A stretch of DNA of 64,000 nt, taken from assembly GCF_000739715.2 (NCBI RefSeq), contig NZ_BBJC02000002.1, positions 26,731 to 90,730 of the forward strand, written 5' to 3'. Below, piece after piece: positions 53,235 to 63,780 of the stretch. The notes under the pieces are model-generated. The model had not been told where the DNA came from and made no database searches. It saw nothing but the letters and a program-made list of their open reading frames with translations. The translations under genes and the position numbers were made by a program. Position 1 is the first letter of the stretch. Every line of letters starts with the position of its first letter. The DNA is from Falsirhodobacter sp. alg1. GTDB lineage: Bacteria > Pseudomonadota > Alphaproteobacteria > Rhodobacterales > Rhodobacteraceae.

Positions 53235-54543
53235 TTCCCGCCTTGATGAAGGTCATGGGGTTTACAGGTTGGCCTCCGACGCGCACTTCGTAATGCAAGT
53301 GGCTTCCGGTAGAACGCCCTGAACTGCCCATATCACCGATTATATCGCCGCGCGATACTTTATCGCCAACTTGGACACGGATTCTGGAAAGATGGCCGTA
53401 GCGGGTCACAATGCCGAAGTCATGCTGCACCTCGATCAGGCGGCCGTATCCCGAAACCCAGCCTGCCCGCAGAACAACGCCGTCACCGGTTACATGGATA
53501 TCCGTACCGATGGGGGCTGCAAGATCGACGCCGGAATGAAAACGGCGCCCCGCGCCCTTGGGATCATTACGGTAGCCGAAGGGGGAGGAATAGCGGAACG
53601 CTGCATCCAGCGGCATCGCCAGCGGAACATGCATCGCTGCGATTCGGTACATGTTCATCTTTTGCAGGCCTTCGAGGATCGAATTGGCCCGCTGCTCTTC
53701 AGGGGTGATCTCACCACTCATCGTGGAAAGGCTGACAGGGTTCAACGGGCCGCCCTGACCGGAATACCCGCGCCGCACTTCACGCAGCAGATCCTCGGTA
53801 TTCAGCCCGGCAGCCCGGAACATCTTGTCCAGCGGCTCCATCGACATTTCGACGGCATCTTCCAGCTGGGTGAAAATCGCATCATTGCGCGCCTCAAGGG
53901 CGGCCTTGGCATTCTCGATATCGGCGCCGGCCTCTTCGGCCTTGCTCGCGGCAAGCGCCATATCGTCACGCTGCCGCGCAGTGGCATCAAGCGCCTCTGT
54001 CATCATCTGCAGCGTATCCGTAGCCTCGACGCCATCGGCCTGATCGTCATCTGCAAGGGCGGCTGTCACGGTCCGGGCCTGGTCGCGCGCGGCATCACGC
54101 TCGGCCAAGGTCTTGCGCAGGACATCCTGAACTGCGGACAGGCCGCTTTCCAGCTCCCGGCGCTGATCCTCGGATGCCAACAGGCGCGACTGCATTGCCG
54201 ACACTTCATCAAGCGCAAGGCTGAAGCGTTGCTGGGCGTTCACGGCCTCTTGGGCGCGGGCGTCGCGGTCGTCGGACAGGCTGTTCAGCCGGCTTTCGTA
54301 GATCGCCTGCTGGCGGGCCGTGGCCATCTTGCCGCTGCCGGTGGAGATCCCGTCCATCAGAACAACAGCCGAGGCAACCATGGCCCAGCCGATGATCGAA
54401 ACGCTTCCTGCAAGGGCGGCCAACTGGGTCATCGGGCGGATACGGACGTAGCGGGTCTTCGTTTCTGATTTCAGATAGAGCCGCTGCTCCGGAAGCCAGT
54501 TTTCCAATGCAGTGTTGAGCCGGTAGGAGATGCGTTTCAGCAC
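53221..54543 (-). CDS. M23-family peptidoglycan endopeptidase with coiled coil
   Basis: 440 residues: a short cytoplasmic head, one transmembrane helix (near residues 42-63), a long coiled coil (about 75-235), and a LytM/M23 domain. The zinc site reads FHSGVDLAAPIGTD near residue 338 and GSHLHYEVRVGG near 418, with both motifs complete, so it should be active. The start is GTG. It lies directly upstream of bactofilin and overlaps it. In other bacteria bactofilin recruits such LytM proteins for shape control. The 198 bases upstream show no gene. Confidence 0.92.
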   Translation of the reverse strand: MLKRISYRLNTALENWLPEQRLYLKSETKTRYVRIRPMTQLAALAGSVSIIGWAMVASAVVLMDGISTGSGKMATARQQAIYESRLNSLSDDRDARAQEAVNAQQRFSLALDEVSAMQSRLLASEDQRRELESGLSAVQDVLRKTLAERDAARDQARTVTAALADDDQADGVEATDTLQMMTEALDATARQRDDMALAASKAEEAGADIENAKAALEARNDAIFTQLEDAVEMSMEPLDKMFRAAGLNTEDLLREVRRGYSGQGGPLNPVSLSTMSGEITPEEQRANSILEGLQKMNMYRIAAMHVPLAMPLDAAFRYSSPFGYRNDPKGAGRRFHSGVDLAAPIGTDIHVTGDGVVLRAGWVSGYGRLIEVQHDFGIVTRYGHLSRIRVQVGDKVSRGDIIGDMGSSGRSTGSHLHYEVRVGGQPVNPMTFIKAGNDVF

Positions 54544-54741
54544 GAGATTCTGTTCCGTCTTGTGTTGCCCATAAAGGGGAGGCGCCCGGCCGGATAAGAC
54601 CGCACGGATAACATCATTCCTGTTGGTGACAGATATGATATTCCCCGACCCGCGTCCTGATTACGGCACAGGTCGGGTGCAGGGCAACCAATTTGACCGA
54701 TCGGTTCCCTGCAGATGCCCAATTCGGCGGGATTCTGCCGC

Positions 54742-55545
54742 TCAATCCCCGGTCAATGGCCAGTAGAAGTCCGGCGGCAACCCGGCTTCGGCACGTTTTT
54801 CCTCATTGAAAGGGGGCTTTAGCGTGCTGTGGAAGTATTTGCGAACCAATTCGTGGAAAACGTCTTTGGGGTCCAGATTGTGGCGGCCGCAAAGGAAGTT
54901 GAACCATTTGGAGCCATAGGCCACATGGCCGACCTCTTCGGCATAAATCGTTTCCAGCGCCGCCACAGCATCGGTATTTCCGGCCTTCTGGAAAATTTCG
55001 ATCATGCCGGGCGTCACATCAAGGCCGCGAGCCTCCAGCACCATCGGTACCACGGCAAGGCGGCCCAGCATGTCGGATGCGGTATCCTCGGCTGCCCGCC
55101 ACATCCCCGCATGCGCCGGCAGGGCCCCGTAACAGGAACCAGCCGCTTCAAGACAGTCAGCCATCAGGTTGAAATGCTTCGATTCCTCGTCGGCGGATTT
55201 TACCCAGTCATCATACCAGCCAAGGGGCATTTCCACATCGGCAAACCTCGCGATGATGTCCCAGTGCAAATCTACCGCATTCAGCTCGATATGGGCGACG
55301 GCATGCAAAAGTGCGATCCGTCCAGCCTCGTTGCCGGGGCGACGGCGGGGCATGTCCCGTGGGGGCAGCAATTCGGGTTTTGCCGGTCGCGCGGGGCGCA
55401 TCGGCGGGGATGCGCTGCCGATGGGAAGGGGCGCACCGGCCTTTCGGGCTGCGAACCAGCTGGCTGCATGGCGGCGTGACAAGGCGGTCTTTTCGCGGCC
55501 ATCTGCGGTGTTCAACACCGCAACCGCCATTTCGGCCAAGGTCAT
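54742..55545 (-). CDS. DUF455-family ferritin-like protein
   Basis: 267 residues of a ferritin-like four-helix family. The metal-ligand pairs appear as LHAVAHIELNAVDLHWD near residue 82, ADEESKHFNLMADCLE near 118, and IYAEEVGHVAYGSKWF near 200, with the Glu and His spacing of di-iron carboxylate proteins such as MiaE. Function is not known. Its ATG overlaps the bcp stop (ATGA), so they are cotranscribed, and a role in oxidative stress or a di-iron hydroxylase is conceivable. Ends 22 bases into the gap upstream of M23. Confidence 0.88.
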   Translation of the reverse strand: MTLAEMAVAVLNTADGREKTALSRRHAASWFAARKAGAPLPIGSASPPMRPARPAKPELLPPRDMPRRRPGNEAGRIALLHAVAHIELNAVDLHWDIIARFADVEMPLGWYDDWVKSADEESKHFNLMADCLEAAGSCYGALPAHAGMWRAAEDTASDMLGRLAVVPMVLEARGLDVTPGMIEIFQKAGNTDAVAALETIYAEEVGHVAYGSKWFNFLCGRHNLDPKDVFHELVRKYFHSTLKPPFNEEKRAEAGLPPDFYWPLTGD

Positions 55546-55988
55546 AGGGATTTGGCCTCTGCCAGTACTGCCTCGGCGTGGCCCGCAACCTTGACCTTGC
55601 GCCATTCTTTGACGATCTGGCCCTCCGTGTCGATCAAGAAGGTGGCGCGTTCTATTCCCATGCTTTTCTTGCCGTACATGTTCTTTTCGACCCATACGCC
55701 ATAATCCTCGGCCGTGGTGCCGGTATCAGAGGCGAGGGTGATGCCCAGCCCGTATTTGCCGCAGAACTTTTCATGAGAGGCCATGTCATCCTTGGAGATG
55801 CCGATGACGCGAACGTCTGCCGCTTTGAAATCATCGCCCAACCTGTGGAAATCCTGTGCTTCCAACGTGCATCCGGGGGTATTGTCACGGGGATAGAAAT
55901 ACAGAACGATCTTCTGCGGACGCAGGGCGGACAGGGTAATCTCACCATCGGTCGATGGCAGGGTGAAATCTGGCGCAGGGCGGGTCAT
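55542..55988 (-). CDS. bcp: Peroxiredoxin, BCP/PrxQ type
   Basis: 148 residues that reduce hydroperoxides with thioredoxin. The peroxidatic cysteine is C40 in RDNTPGCTLEAQDF. The position five residues on, where E. coli BCP has its resolving cysteine, is Q. A second cysteine, C76 (SHEKFCGKYG), lies 36 residues after the first, which matches the other known PrxQ class with the resolving cysteine in helix 3. So it should still be a two-cysteine enzyme. Cotranscribed with the DUF455 gene. Confidence 0.92.
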   Translation of the reverse strand: MTRPAPDFTLPSTDGEITLSALRPQKIVLYFYPRDNTPGCTLEAQDFHRLGDDFKAADVRVIGISKDDMASHEKFCGKYGLGITLASDTGTTAEDYGVWVEKNMYGKKSMGIERATFLIDTEGQIVKEWRKVKVAGHAEAVLAEAKSL

Positions 55989-56073
55989 GGCCTATCCTTT
56001 CGGGATGGTGATGGGGCTTGTTGCCTTCGGTCGTGGAAAAAGGCACTCCGGAATGAAGTTAAGGGGGCCGGAC

Positions 56074-59000
56074 GTGGCGGACAAGACAGACGGCGGCACG
56101 ACGCACAAACGCAGAAGTATTCTGCGTGTGGTGGGGCTTGTGCTGTTGCTGCTGGTCGCCGGGGTCGCCGTCGGCATGACGGTGCTGGCGGTCACGGGGA
56201 AAACCTTTCGTCTGCCGCGTGCCGTGCTGGCGATGGCCGAACAGCAGATCGATTTCGGTTTGCGCCGGGCGGGCACCCTCGGGGCGCGCGTCTCGGTGGG
56301 CGGCGTCACCATCGCGGTGGAGCCATCGTTCCGGCCACAGATCTCCGTTCAGGACATTCGTGTCGCCGATCGGGACGGGGCACCTGTTCTGGTTCTGCCG
56401 GAGGCGCAGGTTGTCCTGACCCGGCCGACCCTGTGGAACCCCATTCCACGGCCGCGCCGCGTGATTCTGACAGGGGCGCGGGTCGATGTGGCGCGTCGGC
56501 CCGATGGCCGCTTCGATCTGGCGCTTGGCGTGGCCCCGGGTGGGGCCCCGATAACCGATTACAAAGGCGTGATCGAGGAAATCCGTGCGGCATTGAACGT
56601 GCCGATGATATCGCAGCTACAGCTGGTCGAGGTGTCCGATGTGTTTATCGGCGTCAGCGACGAACGTGCCAACCGTCGGTGGGAATTGCAGAACGGCAGC
56701 CTGGTGCTGGACCGCCCGGATGGGGCTGTGCGCGGTGTACTGACCGTCGGCCTGTCGGGAACGGAGCGTGGGCGTATCGATCTGACCGTGCTGACCGATC
56801 CGGAAAAAGGCACATCGGCGCTTGATTTCAAGGTTGATGATGTCCGCACAACGGATATCGCCGCACAAGCTGCCCCGTTGACGGCGCTGTCGATCCTTGA
56901 TGCGCCGGTTTCGGGAACGATGTCGGCGGCGCTGGATGGTTCGGGATCATTGTTCCGGTTTCAGGCGGCACTTGATCTGGGGGCCGGCGCGCTATGGCCG
57001 CAGGCGGATCTGCCTCCTATTCCGTTCGATGCGGCGAGTATGGCCTTGGCCTATGATCCGCAGGCCGAGCGTGTGGTCATCAGCGATGCCAGCATTTCCG
57101 GTCGTACCCTCCGCGCCAAGGTCGAGGGGCAGGCCTATCTGCGCGATCTGGAGCAGGGCATTCCGAACACCGTTCTGGGGCAGATCCATCTGCAGGATGT
57201 TGCCATCGATCCACGTGGTCTGTTCACCGAAGCCGTGCACTTCAGCGAAGGCCAGATGGATGCGCGCCTGCACATCAATCCTTTTTCGCTGGAAATCGGG
57301 CAGGTGGCGCTGACCGAAGGGGATCGTGTGCTGCGCGGGCATGGCCGTGTCAGCGCTGATTCTGACGGGTGGCGCGTCGCCTTCGATCCGTCGCTGAACC
57401 AGATCAAGCGGGACGAGCTGTTGGCCCTCTGGCCGCCCAGGCTGGTTCCCAAAACACGGGAATGGCTGTCGGAAAACGTATTGGGCGGCGATCTTCAGGA
57501 TGTTCATGCCGCCTTGCGGATCGCCCCGAACGAAGAAGCCCGGCTGGCACTCGGGTACAGTTTTGCCGGGGGGGATGTGCGGTTTCTCCGGACCTTGCCG
57601 CCGATCGAAAGCGGTGAGGGATATGCCGCGATTTTTGAAAATCGCTATGCAATGGCCTTGGTCAAGGGGCACCTCAATTCACCCGAGGGTGGTGTCGTCA
57701 CCGCCGACGGGTCCAGCCTTGTGGTGCCGGATCTGCGGGATCGCCCCATTCGTGTGGAGATCGATCTTGCGGCCCATGGCAGCCTGACCGCCGCACTGTC
57801 CTTGCTGGACCAGCCGCCATTCCAGTTTCTGACCAAGGCAAAACGCGATCCGAATATCGGCACTGGAGAGGCGGAGGTCCGTGCCCGCCTGCAGCTTCCC
57901 TTGCTGGACAAGATCGAGCCCGATGATGTCAACTTCGATATCAAGGGGACCATCCATGATTTCCGTTCGGGCGTGCTTGTGCCTGACCGGGTGCTGACGG
58001 CAGACACACTGCACATGACCGCCGTGCCGGACGCCCTGTCGATCAATGGGTCGGGATATCTGGGGCCGGTGCCCTTCGATGCTGCGTTTACCCTGCCATT
58101 GGCACCCGGACCGCAAACAGGTGCGGTTCGTGGCACAGCCCAGATTTCCCGCCAGGCCGCCACCTATTTCGGGATAGATCTGCCGGATGGCCTGATTTCG
58201 GGCACGGCCACGGGGCGGTTCGATGTGGAATTGCCTCCGGGCATGCCGCCGCAGCTGTCCCTTACCTCGGATCTGAAGGGGATAACGGCGGGTCTGGCGG
58301 CTTTGGGGTGGAGCAAGCCTGCCAATGCCGCCGGCAAACTAGCGGTAGATGTGGATCTGGATACGCCCCCGAAGGTAGAGCGTCTGGAGGTCGAAGGCGG
58401 CGGGCTGCGTGCAAGCGGTTCCGTGACGTTGCAGGATGGCGGGCAACTGGAGGCGGCGCGCCTTTCGCGGGTGCGCCTGAACGGTTGGCTTGATGCGCCT
58501 GTCGTCCTTCGGGGCAGAGGCAAGGGCGTAGCCCCTGCGGTAGAGGTTGGTCGCGGCAAGATCGATTTGCGCCGGTTGAACCTGGGAACCTCCGGCAGCA
58601 CCGGCCAGGGAAATGCAACGACCGAGGACATTCCGATCCGCACCGCATTGGCCGAGGTTCGGGTCAGTGACACCCTGGCCCTGACAGATGTCGTCGGCGC
58701 GTTCCGGAGCGCGGGCGGCCTTCAGGGCACGTTCCGTGGCCGTGTGAACGGAGGCGCGCCGCTGAGCGGAACCCTGGGGGCCGCAGCCAATGGGACAGAG
58801 GTTCGGCTGACCGCAGCAGATGCCGGTGGCGTACTGTCGTCCTCCGGCATTTTCAGCAATGCAACCGGCGGCCCGATGCAGGTCATTCTGACGCCGCGCG
58901 TCGCGAAGGGGGAATATGACGGAACGCTTCTGGCTAATGACATACGTATCCATGACCTGCCGCTGCCCGCAAATATGGTGAATGCCCTGTCGGGGGTGGG

Positions 59001-59358
59001 TGCGGTCGAACAGTTGGCCGGTGGCGGCATCCTGTTTACCAATGTGGATGCCGGCTTTCGCTTGACCCCCGATGCAATCGAGGTCACGAGGAGCGCGGCT
59101 GTGGGAAGCTCCTTGGGGGTGACTGCAGAAGGGGTGTACCGGATGGCGGACAAGCGGTTTTTCATGCAGGGCGTTGTGTCTCCGATATATTTCCTGAATG
59201 GCGGCGGGCAGCCCGGCGGAGAGGGACTTTTCGGGGTGACCTATCGTCTGCGTGGCACGGCAAGCGATCCGGAGATTTCGGTCAACCCGCTGTCCTTGCT
59301 GGCGATCGGCCCGTTCCGTGATTTGATCCAAGGCCCTGCACCAAGGTTGGCAGAATGA
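56074..59358 (+). CDS. Large AsmA-like envelope protein (YhdP/DUF3971 type)
   Basis: About 1094 residues with one N-terminal helix ([18 protein letters not shown]), then a long repetitive beta-rich body and a C-terminal AsmA_2-like domain ([40 protein letters not shown]). YhdP-type proteins carry phospholipids between membranes through a hydrophobic groove. GTG 56074 has AAGGGGG at 6-base spacing and is preferred. ATG 56053 lies seven codons upstream with a poor site. It is divergent from bcp and its stop overlaps queA as ATGA. Confidence 0.88.
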   Translation: MADKTDGGTTHKRRSILRVVGLVLLLLVAGVAVGMTVLAVTGKTFRLPRAVLAMAEQQIDFGLRRAGTLGARVSVGGVTIAVEPSFRPQISVQDIRVADRDGAPVLVLPEAQVVLTRPTLWNPIPRPRRVILTGARVDVARRPDGRFDLALGVAPGGAPITDYKGVIEEIRAALNVPMISQLQLVEVSDVFIGVSDERANRRWELQNGSLVLDRPDGAVRGVLTVGLSGTERGRIDLTVLTDPEKGTSALDFKVDDVRTTDIAAQAAPLTALSILDAPVSGTMSAALDGSGSLFRFQAALDLGAGALWPQADLPPIPFDAASMALAYDPQAERVVISDASISGRTLRAKVEGQAYLRDLEQGIPNTVLGQIHLQDVAIDPRGLFTEAVHFSEGQMDARLHINPFSLEIGQVALTEGDRVLRGHGRVSADSDGWRVAFDPSLNQIKRDELLALWPPRLVPKTREWLSENVLGGDLQDVHAALRIAPNEEARLALGYSFAGGDVRFLRTLPPIESGEGYAAIFENRYAMALVKGHLNSPEGGVVTADGSSLVVPDLRDRPIRVEIDLAAHGSLTAALSLLDQPPFQFLTKAKRDPNIGTGEAEVRARLQLPLLDKIEPDDVNFDIKGTIHDFRSGVLVPDRVLTADTLHMTAVPDALSINGSGYLGPVPFDAAFTLPLAPGPQTGAVRGTAQISRQAATYFGIDLPDGLISGTATGRFDVELPPGMPPQLSLTSDLKGITAGLAALGWSKPANAAGKLAVDVDLDTPPKVERLEVEGGGLRASGSVTLQDGGQLEAARLSRVRLNGWLDAPVVLRGRGKGVAPAVEVGRGKIDLRRLNLGTSGSTGQGNATTEDIPIRTALAEVRVSDTLALTDVVGAFRSAGGLQGTFRGRVNGGAPLSGTLGAAANGTEVRLTAADAGGVLSSSGIFSNATGGPMQVILTPRVAKGEYDGTLLANDIRIHDLPLPANMVNALSGVGAVEQLAGGGILFTNVDAGFRLTPDAIEVTRSAAVGSSLGVTAEGVYRMADKRFFMQGVVSPIYFLNGGGQPGGEGLFGVTYRLRGTASDPEISVNPLSLLAIGPFRDLIQGPAPRLAE

Positions 59359-60401
59359 AACTTTCAGATTTTGATTTCGATCTTCCCGAAGCGTTGATTG
59401 CCACGCGCCCCATGCGGCCCCGCGGTAATGCGCGGCTTCTGGTGGCGGAAGGGGATGCGATCCATGATTTGCATGTCCGTGATCTGCTGGAACAGTTCCG
59501 CCCCGGTGACAGGCTGGTCCTGAACAATACACGCGTTATCCCTGCGCGCCTGAACGGCACGCGCAGCCGTATGACCGGGCAGGGTGCAGCCATTGCCAAG
59601 GTCGAGGTAACGCTGCTGGAACCCTCGGCCACCGGCTGGCGGGTGTTTGCCAAACCCTTGCGCAAGATTGCAGTGGGCGAGGTCATCCGTTTTTCCGACC
59701 GCCTGATGGCGACGGTTATCTCGAAGTCTGAGACCGAGGCGACGCTGGCATTCGAGGCCGATGATTTCGACGCCGCGCTGGCCGAGGCAGGGATGATGCC
59801 TCTGCCGCCCTATATCGCGGCCAAGCGTGCGCCGGATGAGCAGGACAATACGGATTATCAGACCGTATTTGCCCGCCATTCGGGTGCGGTTGCGGCGCCC
59901 ACCGCCAGCCTGCATTTCGATGAGGAATTGCTGGCCGCACTGCGCGCCAAAGGCGTGGGGTTTACCGAGGTCACGCTGCATGTCGGGGCAGGCACATTCC
60001 TTCCGGTCAAGGTAGAGGATGTCGCCACCCACAAGATGCATGCGGAATGGGGCGAGGTGACCGCAGAGGCTGCGGCCGAAATCAACGAGACCCGCGCGAA
60101 GGGGGGGCGGATCATTCCGGTCGGCACCACTGCCTTGCGCCTGATCGAAAGCGCATCGACGGGTGGGCGGATCGCACCATGGCGCGGCATGACAGACATT
60201 TTCATCTATCCCGGTTACAGATTTCAGGTGACCGATGCTTTGATGACAAATTTCCACTTGCCGAAATCAACACTGCTGATGCTCGTTTCCGCCCTGATGG
60301 GCGAGGAAACAGTGCGTCGTATCTATGGTCATGCGGTGGCAACGGGCTATCGTTTCTTCTCTTACGGGGATGCATCGCTTTTGATCCCCCACCGCGACTA
60401 G
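59355..60401 (+). CDS. queA: S-adenosylmethionine:tRNA ribosyltransferase-isomerase
   Basis: A 348-residue enzyme that transfers and isomerises the ribosyl group of SAM to 7-aminomethyl-7-deazaguanine in tRNA, making epoxyqueuosine. Family landmarks: [19 protein letters not shown] at the start, [13 protein letters not shown] near residue 55, [18 protein letters not shown] near 172, [15 protein letters not shown] near 210, and [20 protein letters not shown] near 295. It overlaps the AsmA-like gene and is followed by an MFS transporter gene. Confidence 0.95.
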   Translation: MKLSDFDFDLPEALIATRPMRPRGNARLLVAEGDAIHDLHVRDLLEQFRPGDRLVLNNTRVIPARLNGTRSRMTGQGAAIAKVEVTLLEPSATGWRVFAKPLRKIAVGEVIRFSDRLMATVISKSETEATLAFEADDFDAALAEAGMMPLPPYIAAKRAPDEQDNTDYQTVFARHSGAVAAPTASLHFDEELLAALRAKGVGFTEVTLHVGAGTFLPVKVEDVATHKMHAEWGEVTAEAAAEINETRAKGGRIIPVGTTALRLIESASTGGRIAPWRGMTDIFIYPGYRFQVTDALMTNFHLPKSTLLMLVSALMGEETVRRIYGHAVATGYRFFSYGDASLLIPHRD

Positions 60402-60409
60402 GGGGCTTC

Positions 60410-61666
60410 ATGCTATCCGTTCTGAGTTCGACCTGGCCATTGCTGGTTGGTGTCATGTTGCTGATGGTCGGCAACGGCATGCAATCCACGTTGCTGGGCA
60501 TACGCGGGGGGATCGAGGGGTTCACCACGCTGCAGCTTTCACTGGTAATGTCGGCCTATTTCGCGGGGTTCCTGTTCGGATCGCGGATGGTGCCGGGGAT
60601 GATCACGCGGGTCGGCCATGTACGGGTGTTTGCCGCGCTCGGCTCGATCATTTCGGCGGTGCTGGTCTGCTATCCGGTATTGCCGGATTGGTTTCTATGG
60701 GCATTGATGCGTATCGCCATCGGGTTCAGCTTCTCCGGCGTGTACATCACTGCTGAAAGCTGGCTGAACAATACCTCCACGAATGAAACGCGGGGGCAGG
60801 CGCTGTCGCTCTATATGATCGTGCAGATGATCGGCATCATCAGCTCGCAGATGTTGCTGAATGTCGGCGATCCTAATGGATTTGCGATGTTCGTTCTGCC
60901 TTCGGTGCTGGTTTCGTTGGCGTTCATTCCCATCCTGCTGACCGTGACACAGGCCCCGACCTTCGAATCCACGGCACGCCTGCCGTTTTCGGAACTCTAC
61001 GAGGTGTCGCCTCTGGGTGTCGTAGGGATGTTCCTTATCGGCGGTGTCTTTTCGGCCATGTTCGGGATGGCGGCTGTCTGGGGCTCGATTGTCGGTCTGT
61101 CGGTTGTGCAGATATCGCTGTTCATTGCGACCATCTATCTGGGCGGCCTGATCTGCCAATATCCCATCGGCTGGATTTCGGACCGTATGGACCGCCGCCT
61201 ATTGATCGGAATCGTTGCGGCCCTTGGTGCTGTCTGTATGCTGGTCACCAGCCTGATGCCGACAACGATCTGGTTGCTGCTTCCCGCCGCCTTTGTTCTG
61301 GGCGGGGTGGCGAACCCGCTGTATGCCCTGTTGATTGCGCATACGAATGACTTTCTGGCCAAGGAGCAGATGGCTGCGGCCAGTGCCGGCCTGCTTTTTG
61401 CAAACGGGCTGGGGGCTATGGTCGGACCGCCGGTAACGGGGTGGCTGATGGATCGGGTCGGTCCGAACGGGTTCTTCCTGTTCATCTTCGGCCTGATGGC
61501 GATGGTGGCCGGATATTCCGCCTACCGGATGACCCAGCGGACAGCGCCGCGGCCCGAGGATACCGGTGCCTTTGCGGTCCTTGCGCCTAACGCCGCGACG
61601 ATCGCCGTGACGGGTGCGATGGAAGAAGCAGGACAAGACACTGCCGCCGAGGTCGAATCGCGCTAA
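60410..61666 (+). CDS. MFS transporter (YcaD-like)
   Basis: A 418-residue 12-helix permease of the YcaD-type major facilitator group. GIEGFTTLQLSLVMSAYF and FGSRMVPGMITRVGHVRVF mark the first loop, FSGVYITAESWLNN helix 4 to 5, and YPIGWISDRMDRRLLIG the central loop. The final 30 residues are a soluble tail. ATG 60410 is preceded by AGGGGGCTTC. The longer upstream frame is queA read in another phase. The substrate is unknown. The gene follows queA by 8 bases. Confidence 0.9.
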   Translation: MLSVLSSTWPLLVGVMLLMVGNGMQSTLLGIRGGIEGFTTLQLSLVMSAYFAGFLFGSRMVPGMITRVGHVRVFAALGSIISAVLVCYPVLPDWFLWALMRIAIGFSFSGVYITAESWLNNTSTNETRGQALSLYMIVQMIGIISSQMLLNVGDPNGFAMFVLPSVLVSLAFIPILLTVTQAPTFESTARLPFSELYEVSPLGVVGMFLIGGVFSAMFGMAAVWGSIVGLSVVQISLFIATIYLGGLICQYPIGWISDRMDRRLLIGIVAALGAVCMLVTSLMPTTIWLLLPAAFVLGGVANPLYALLIAHTNDFLAKEQMAAASAGLLFANGLGAMVGPPVTGWLMDRVGPNGFFLFIFGLMAMVAGYSAYRMTQRTAPRPEDTGAFAVLAPNAATIAVTGAMEEAGQDTAAEVESR

Positions 61667-61714
61667 TATAACCAAACGGGGATCTCTATCGCGGTCCCCG
61701 GAAGGAGGTATGAG

Positions 61715-62314
61715 ATGGACGATCCACAAAGTGTACTGGATTTCTGGCTGAACGACTGTGAACCCGAGGATTGGTATTCAGGTACGCCAGAAATCGATGA
61801 GGAGGTTCGCGAAAAGTTTCGCGATCTTTGGGAGGCAGCACTTGAGGGCGGGTTGGAGCATTGGATTGACGGGCCGGTCGGCACGCTGGCCTATCTGATT
61901 GTCTGCGACCAATTCTCGCGCAATATCTGGCGCGGTCAGGCCCGCGCGTTTGCAACTGATCCGCAGGCACGGGCCGCCGCCCGCCATGCCATCGAAATGG
62001 GATGGGATATGGCCGCCCCGGAACCGGAGCGGCAATTTTTCTATCTGCCGTTCGAACATTCCGAGCATGTTGATGATCAGGCGCTGTCTGTTCACCTGTT
62101 CCGCGAACGTATGCCGGATACCGGAAACACAACGCTGATCCATGCGCGGGCGCATGAGGCGATCATCCACCGTTTTGGCCGTTTTCCGTTTCGTAACAAA
62201 GCACTTGGCCGGACGAACACACCCGAGGAAGACGCGTTCATGGAAGCGGGCGGTTATTCCGGTTTCGTGAAGAAATTCCGGAACGAGGTAACATTGCGCG
62301 TCATCGAGGGATAG
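61715..62314 (+). CDS. DUF924-family protein
   Basis: 199 residues of a TPR-like helical family with unknown function. VLDFWLNDCEPEDWYSGTPE at the start, LIVCDQFSRNIWRGQARAFATD near residue 62, and FFYLPFEHSEHVDDQALSV near 107 are the recognised family motifs. ATG 61715 has AAGGAGG at good spacing. Lies between the MFS and lpdA genes; homologues often sit beside lpdA in this order, without known reason. Confidence 0.88.
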   Translation: MDDPQSVLDFWLNDCEPEDWYSGTPEIDEEVREKFRDLWEAALEGGLEHWIDGPVGTLAYLIVCDQFSRNIWRGQARAFATDPQARAAARHAIEMGWDMAAPEPERQFFYLPFEHSEHVDDQALSVHLFRERMPDTGNTTLIHARAHEAIIHRFGRFPFRNKALGRTNTPEEDAFMEAGGYSGFVKKFRNEVTLRVIEG

Positions 62315-62347
62315 TTTAGCATTAAACCAGTTTCAGTGGAGGGCTTC

Positions 62348-63739
62348 ATGGCCGACAATTTCGACATGATCGTGATCGGTGCCGGACCTGGTGGCTATGT
62401 GGCTGCCATCCGCGGCGCCCAGCTGGGCCAGAAGGTCGCCATCGTAGAGCGCGAGAATCTGGGCGGCATTTGCCTTAACTGGGGATGTATCCCGACCAAG
62501 GCGCTATTGCGCTCGGCTGAGGTGTTCCACCTCATGCACCGTGCAAAGGAATTCGGGCTGAGCGTCGAAAAACCTGATTTTGATCTGGATGCCGTTGTCA
62601 AACGTTCACGCGGGGTGGCCAAGCAGCTGACCGCGGGCGTCGGACACCTGATGAAGAAGAACAAGATCACCGTCATCATGGGTGAAGCGACCATTCCCGC
62701 CAAGGGAAAGGTTTCGGTGAAAACCGACAAAGGCACACAGGATCTGACCGCAAAGTCCATCATCCTTGCGACAGGTGCGCGTGCGCGTACGCTGCCGGGG
62801 CTTGAGGCGGACGGAGATCTTGTCTGGACCTATCGCCACGCCCTGCAGCCCAAACGGATGCCGAAGAAGCTTTTGGTCATCGGATCTGGCGCGATCGGCA
62901 TTGAATTTGCAAGCTTCTTCAACACCTTGGGTGCAGACACAACAGTTGTCGAGGTCATGGACCGCGTTCTGCCCGTTGAGGACGTGGAAATTGCAACGTT
63001 TGCCAAGAAGCAGTTCGAAAAGCAGGGGATGAAAATCCTTGAAAAGACGACTGTGAAAAAGCTCGACAAGGCCAATGGCAAGGTCACAGCGCATCTGGAG
63101 GCAGGTGGCAAGACCACCACTGCGGAATTTGACACTGTGATTTCTGCCGTAGGGATCGTCGGCAACGTCGAAGGGTTGGGTCTGGAAGATCTGGGCGTGA
63201 AGATCGACCGGACGCATGTGGTGGTGGACGAATACTGCCGGACCGGTGTCGAGGGGCTTTATGCGATCGGCGATATTGCGGGCGCACCCTGGCTGGCCCA
63301 CAAGGCAAGCCACGAAGGGGTTATGGTTGCCGAACTGATCGCAGGTCAGAAAGCGCATCCGATCAAGCCGGGCACAATTGCAGGTTGCACCTATTGCTCG
63401 CCACAGATCGCATCGGTCGGGATGACCGAAGCCAAGGCAAAAGAAGCCGGTTTCGACGTGAAGGTCGGCCGCTTCCCGTTCATCGGCAACGGCAAGGCCA
63501 TCGCGTTGGGCGAAGCTGAAGGTATGGTGAAAACCGTATTCGATGCAAAGACCGGCGAGCTTCTGGGCGCGCATATGGTAGGCGCCGAAGTAACCGAGCT
63601 GATCCAAGGCTATGTCATCGGCCGGACATTGGAAACGACCGAAGAAGATCTGATGAATACCGTGTTCCCGCATCCGACGCTGAGCGAGATGATGCATGAA
63701 TCGGTATTGAACGCCTACGGTCGCACAATCCACATGTAA
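62348..63739 (+). CDS. lpdA: Dihydrolipoamide dehydrogenase
   Basis: A 463-residue flavoprotein disulfide reductase (E3) of 2-oxo-acid dehydrogenase complexes or the glycine cleavage system. FAD motif GAGPGGYVAAI near residue 11, redox disulfide C42/C47 in GGICLNWGCIPTK, NAD motif GSGAIGIEFASFF near 180, and the base His/Glu pair in HPTLSEMMHES near 445. GTG 62336 opens the same frame, but GGAGGG right before ATG 62348 and the family N-terminus favour the latter. No E1 or E2 genes are in view. Confidence 0.95.
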   Translation: MADNFDMIVIGAGPGGYVAAIRGAQLGQKVAIVERENLGGICLNWGCIPTKALLRSAEVFHLMHRAKEFGLSVEKPDFDLDAVVKRSRGVAKQLTAGVGHLMKKNKITVIMGEATIPAKGKVSVKTDKGTQDLTAKSIILATGARARTLPGLEADGDLVWTYRHALQPKRMPKKLLVIGSGAIGIEFASFFNTLGADTTVVEVMDRVLPVEDVEIATFAKKQFEKQGMKILEKTTVKKLDKANGKVTAHLEAGGKTTTAEFDTVISAVGIVGNVEGLGLEDLGVKIDRTHVVVDEYCRTGVEGLYAIGDIAGAPWLAHKASHEGVMVAELIAGQKAHPIKPGTIAGCTYCSPQIASVGMTEAKAKEAGFDVKVGRFPFIGNGKAIALGEAEGMVKTVFDAKTGELLGAHMVGAEVTELIQGYVIGRTLETTEEDLMNTVFPHPTLSEMMHESVLNAYGRTIHM

Positions 63740-63749
63740 AAAACGATAG

Positions 63750-63780
63750 GCGGCTCAGAGATTCTGAGCCGCATCTTTTC
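63750..63780 (+). terminator. Terminator of lpdA
   Basis: GCGGCTCAG/CTGAGCCGC, a 9-bp stem with a 5-base loop, followed by ATCTTTTC. It lies 10 bases after the lpdA stop and overlaps the end of the convergent AlkD-like gene. Confidence 0.75.

Noticed and set aside
55963-56073. A longer N-terminus for the AsmA-like protein
   Set aside because: The extra residues overlap the bcp start region and lack a good ribosome-binding site, while GTG 56074 has one at proper spacing.
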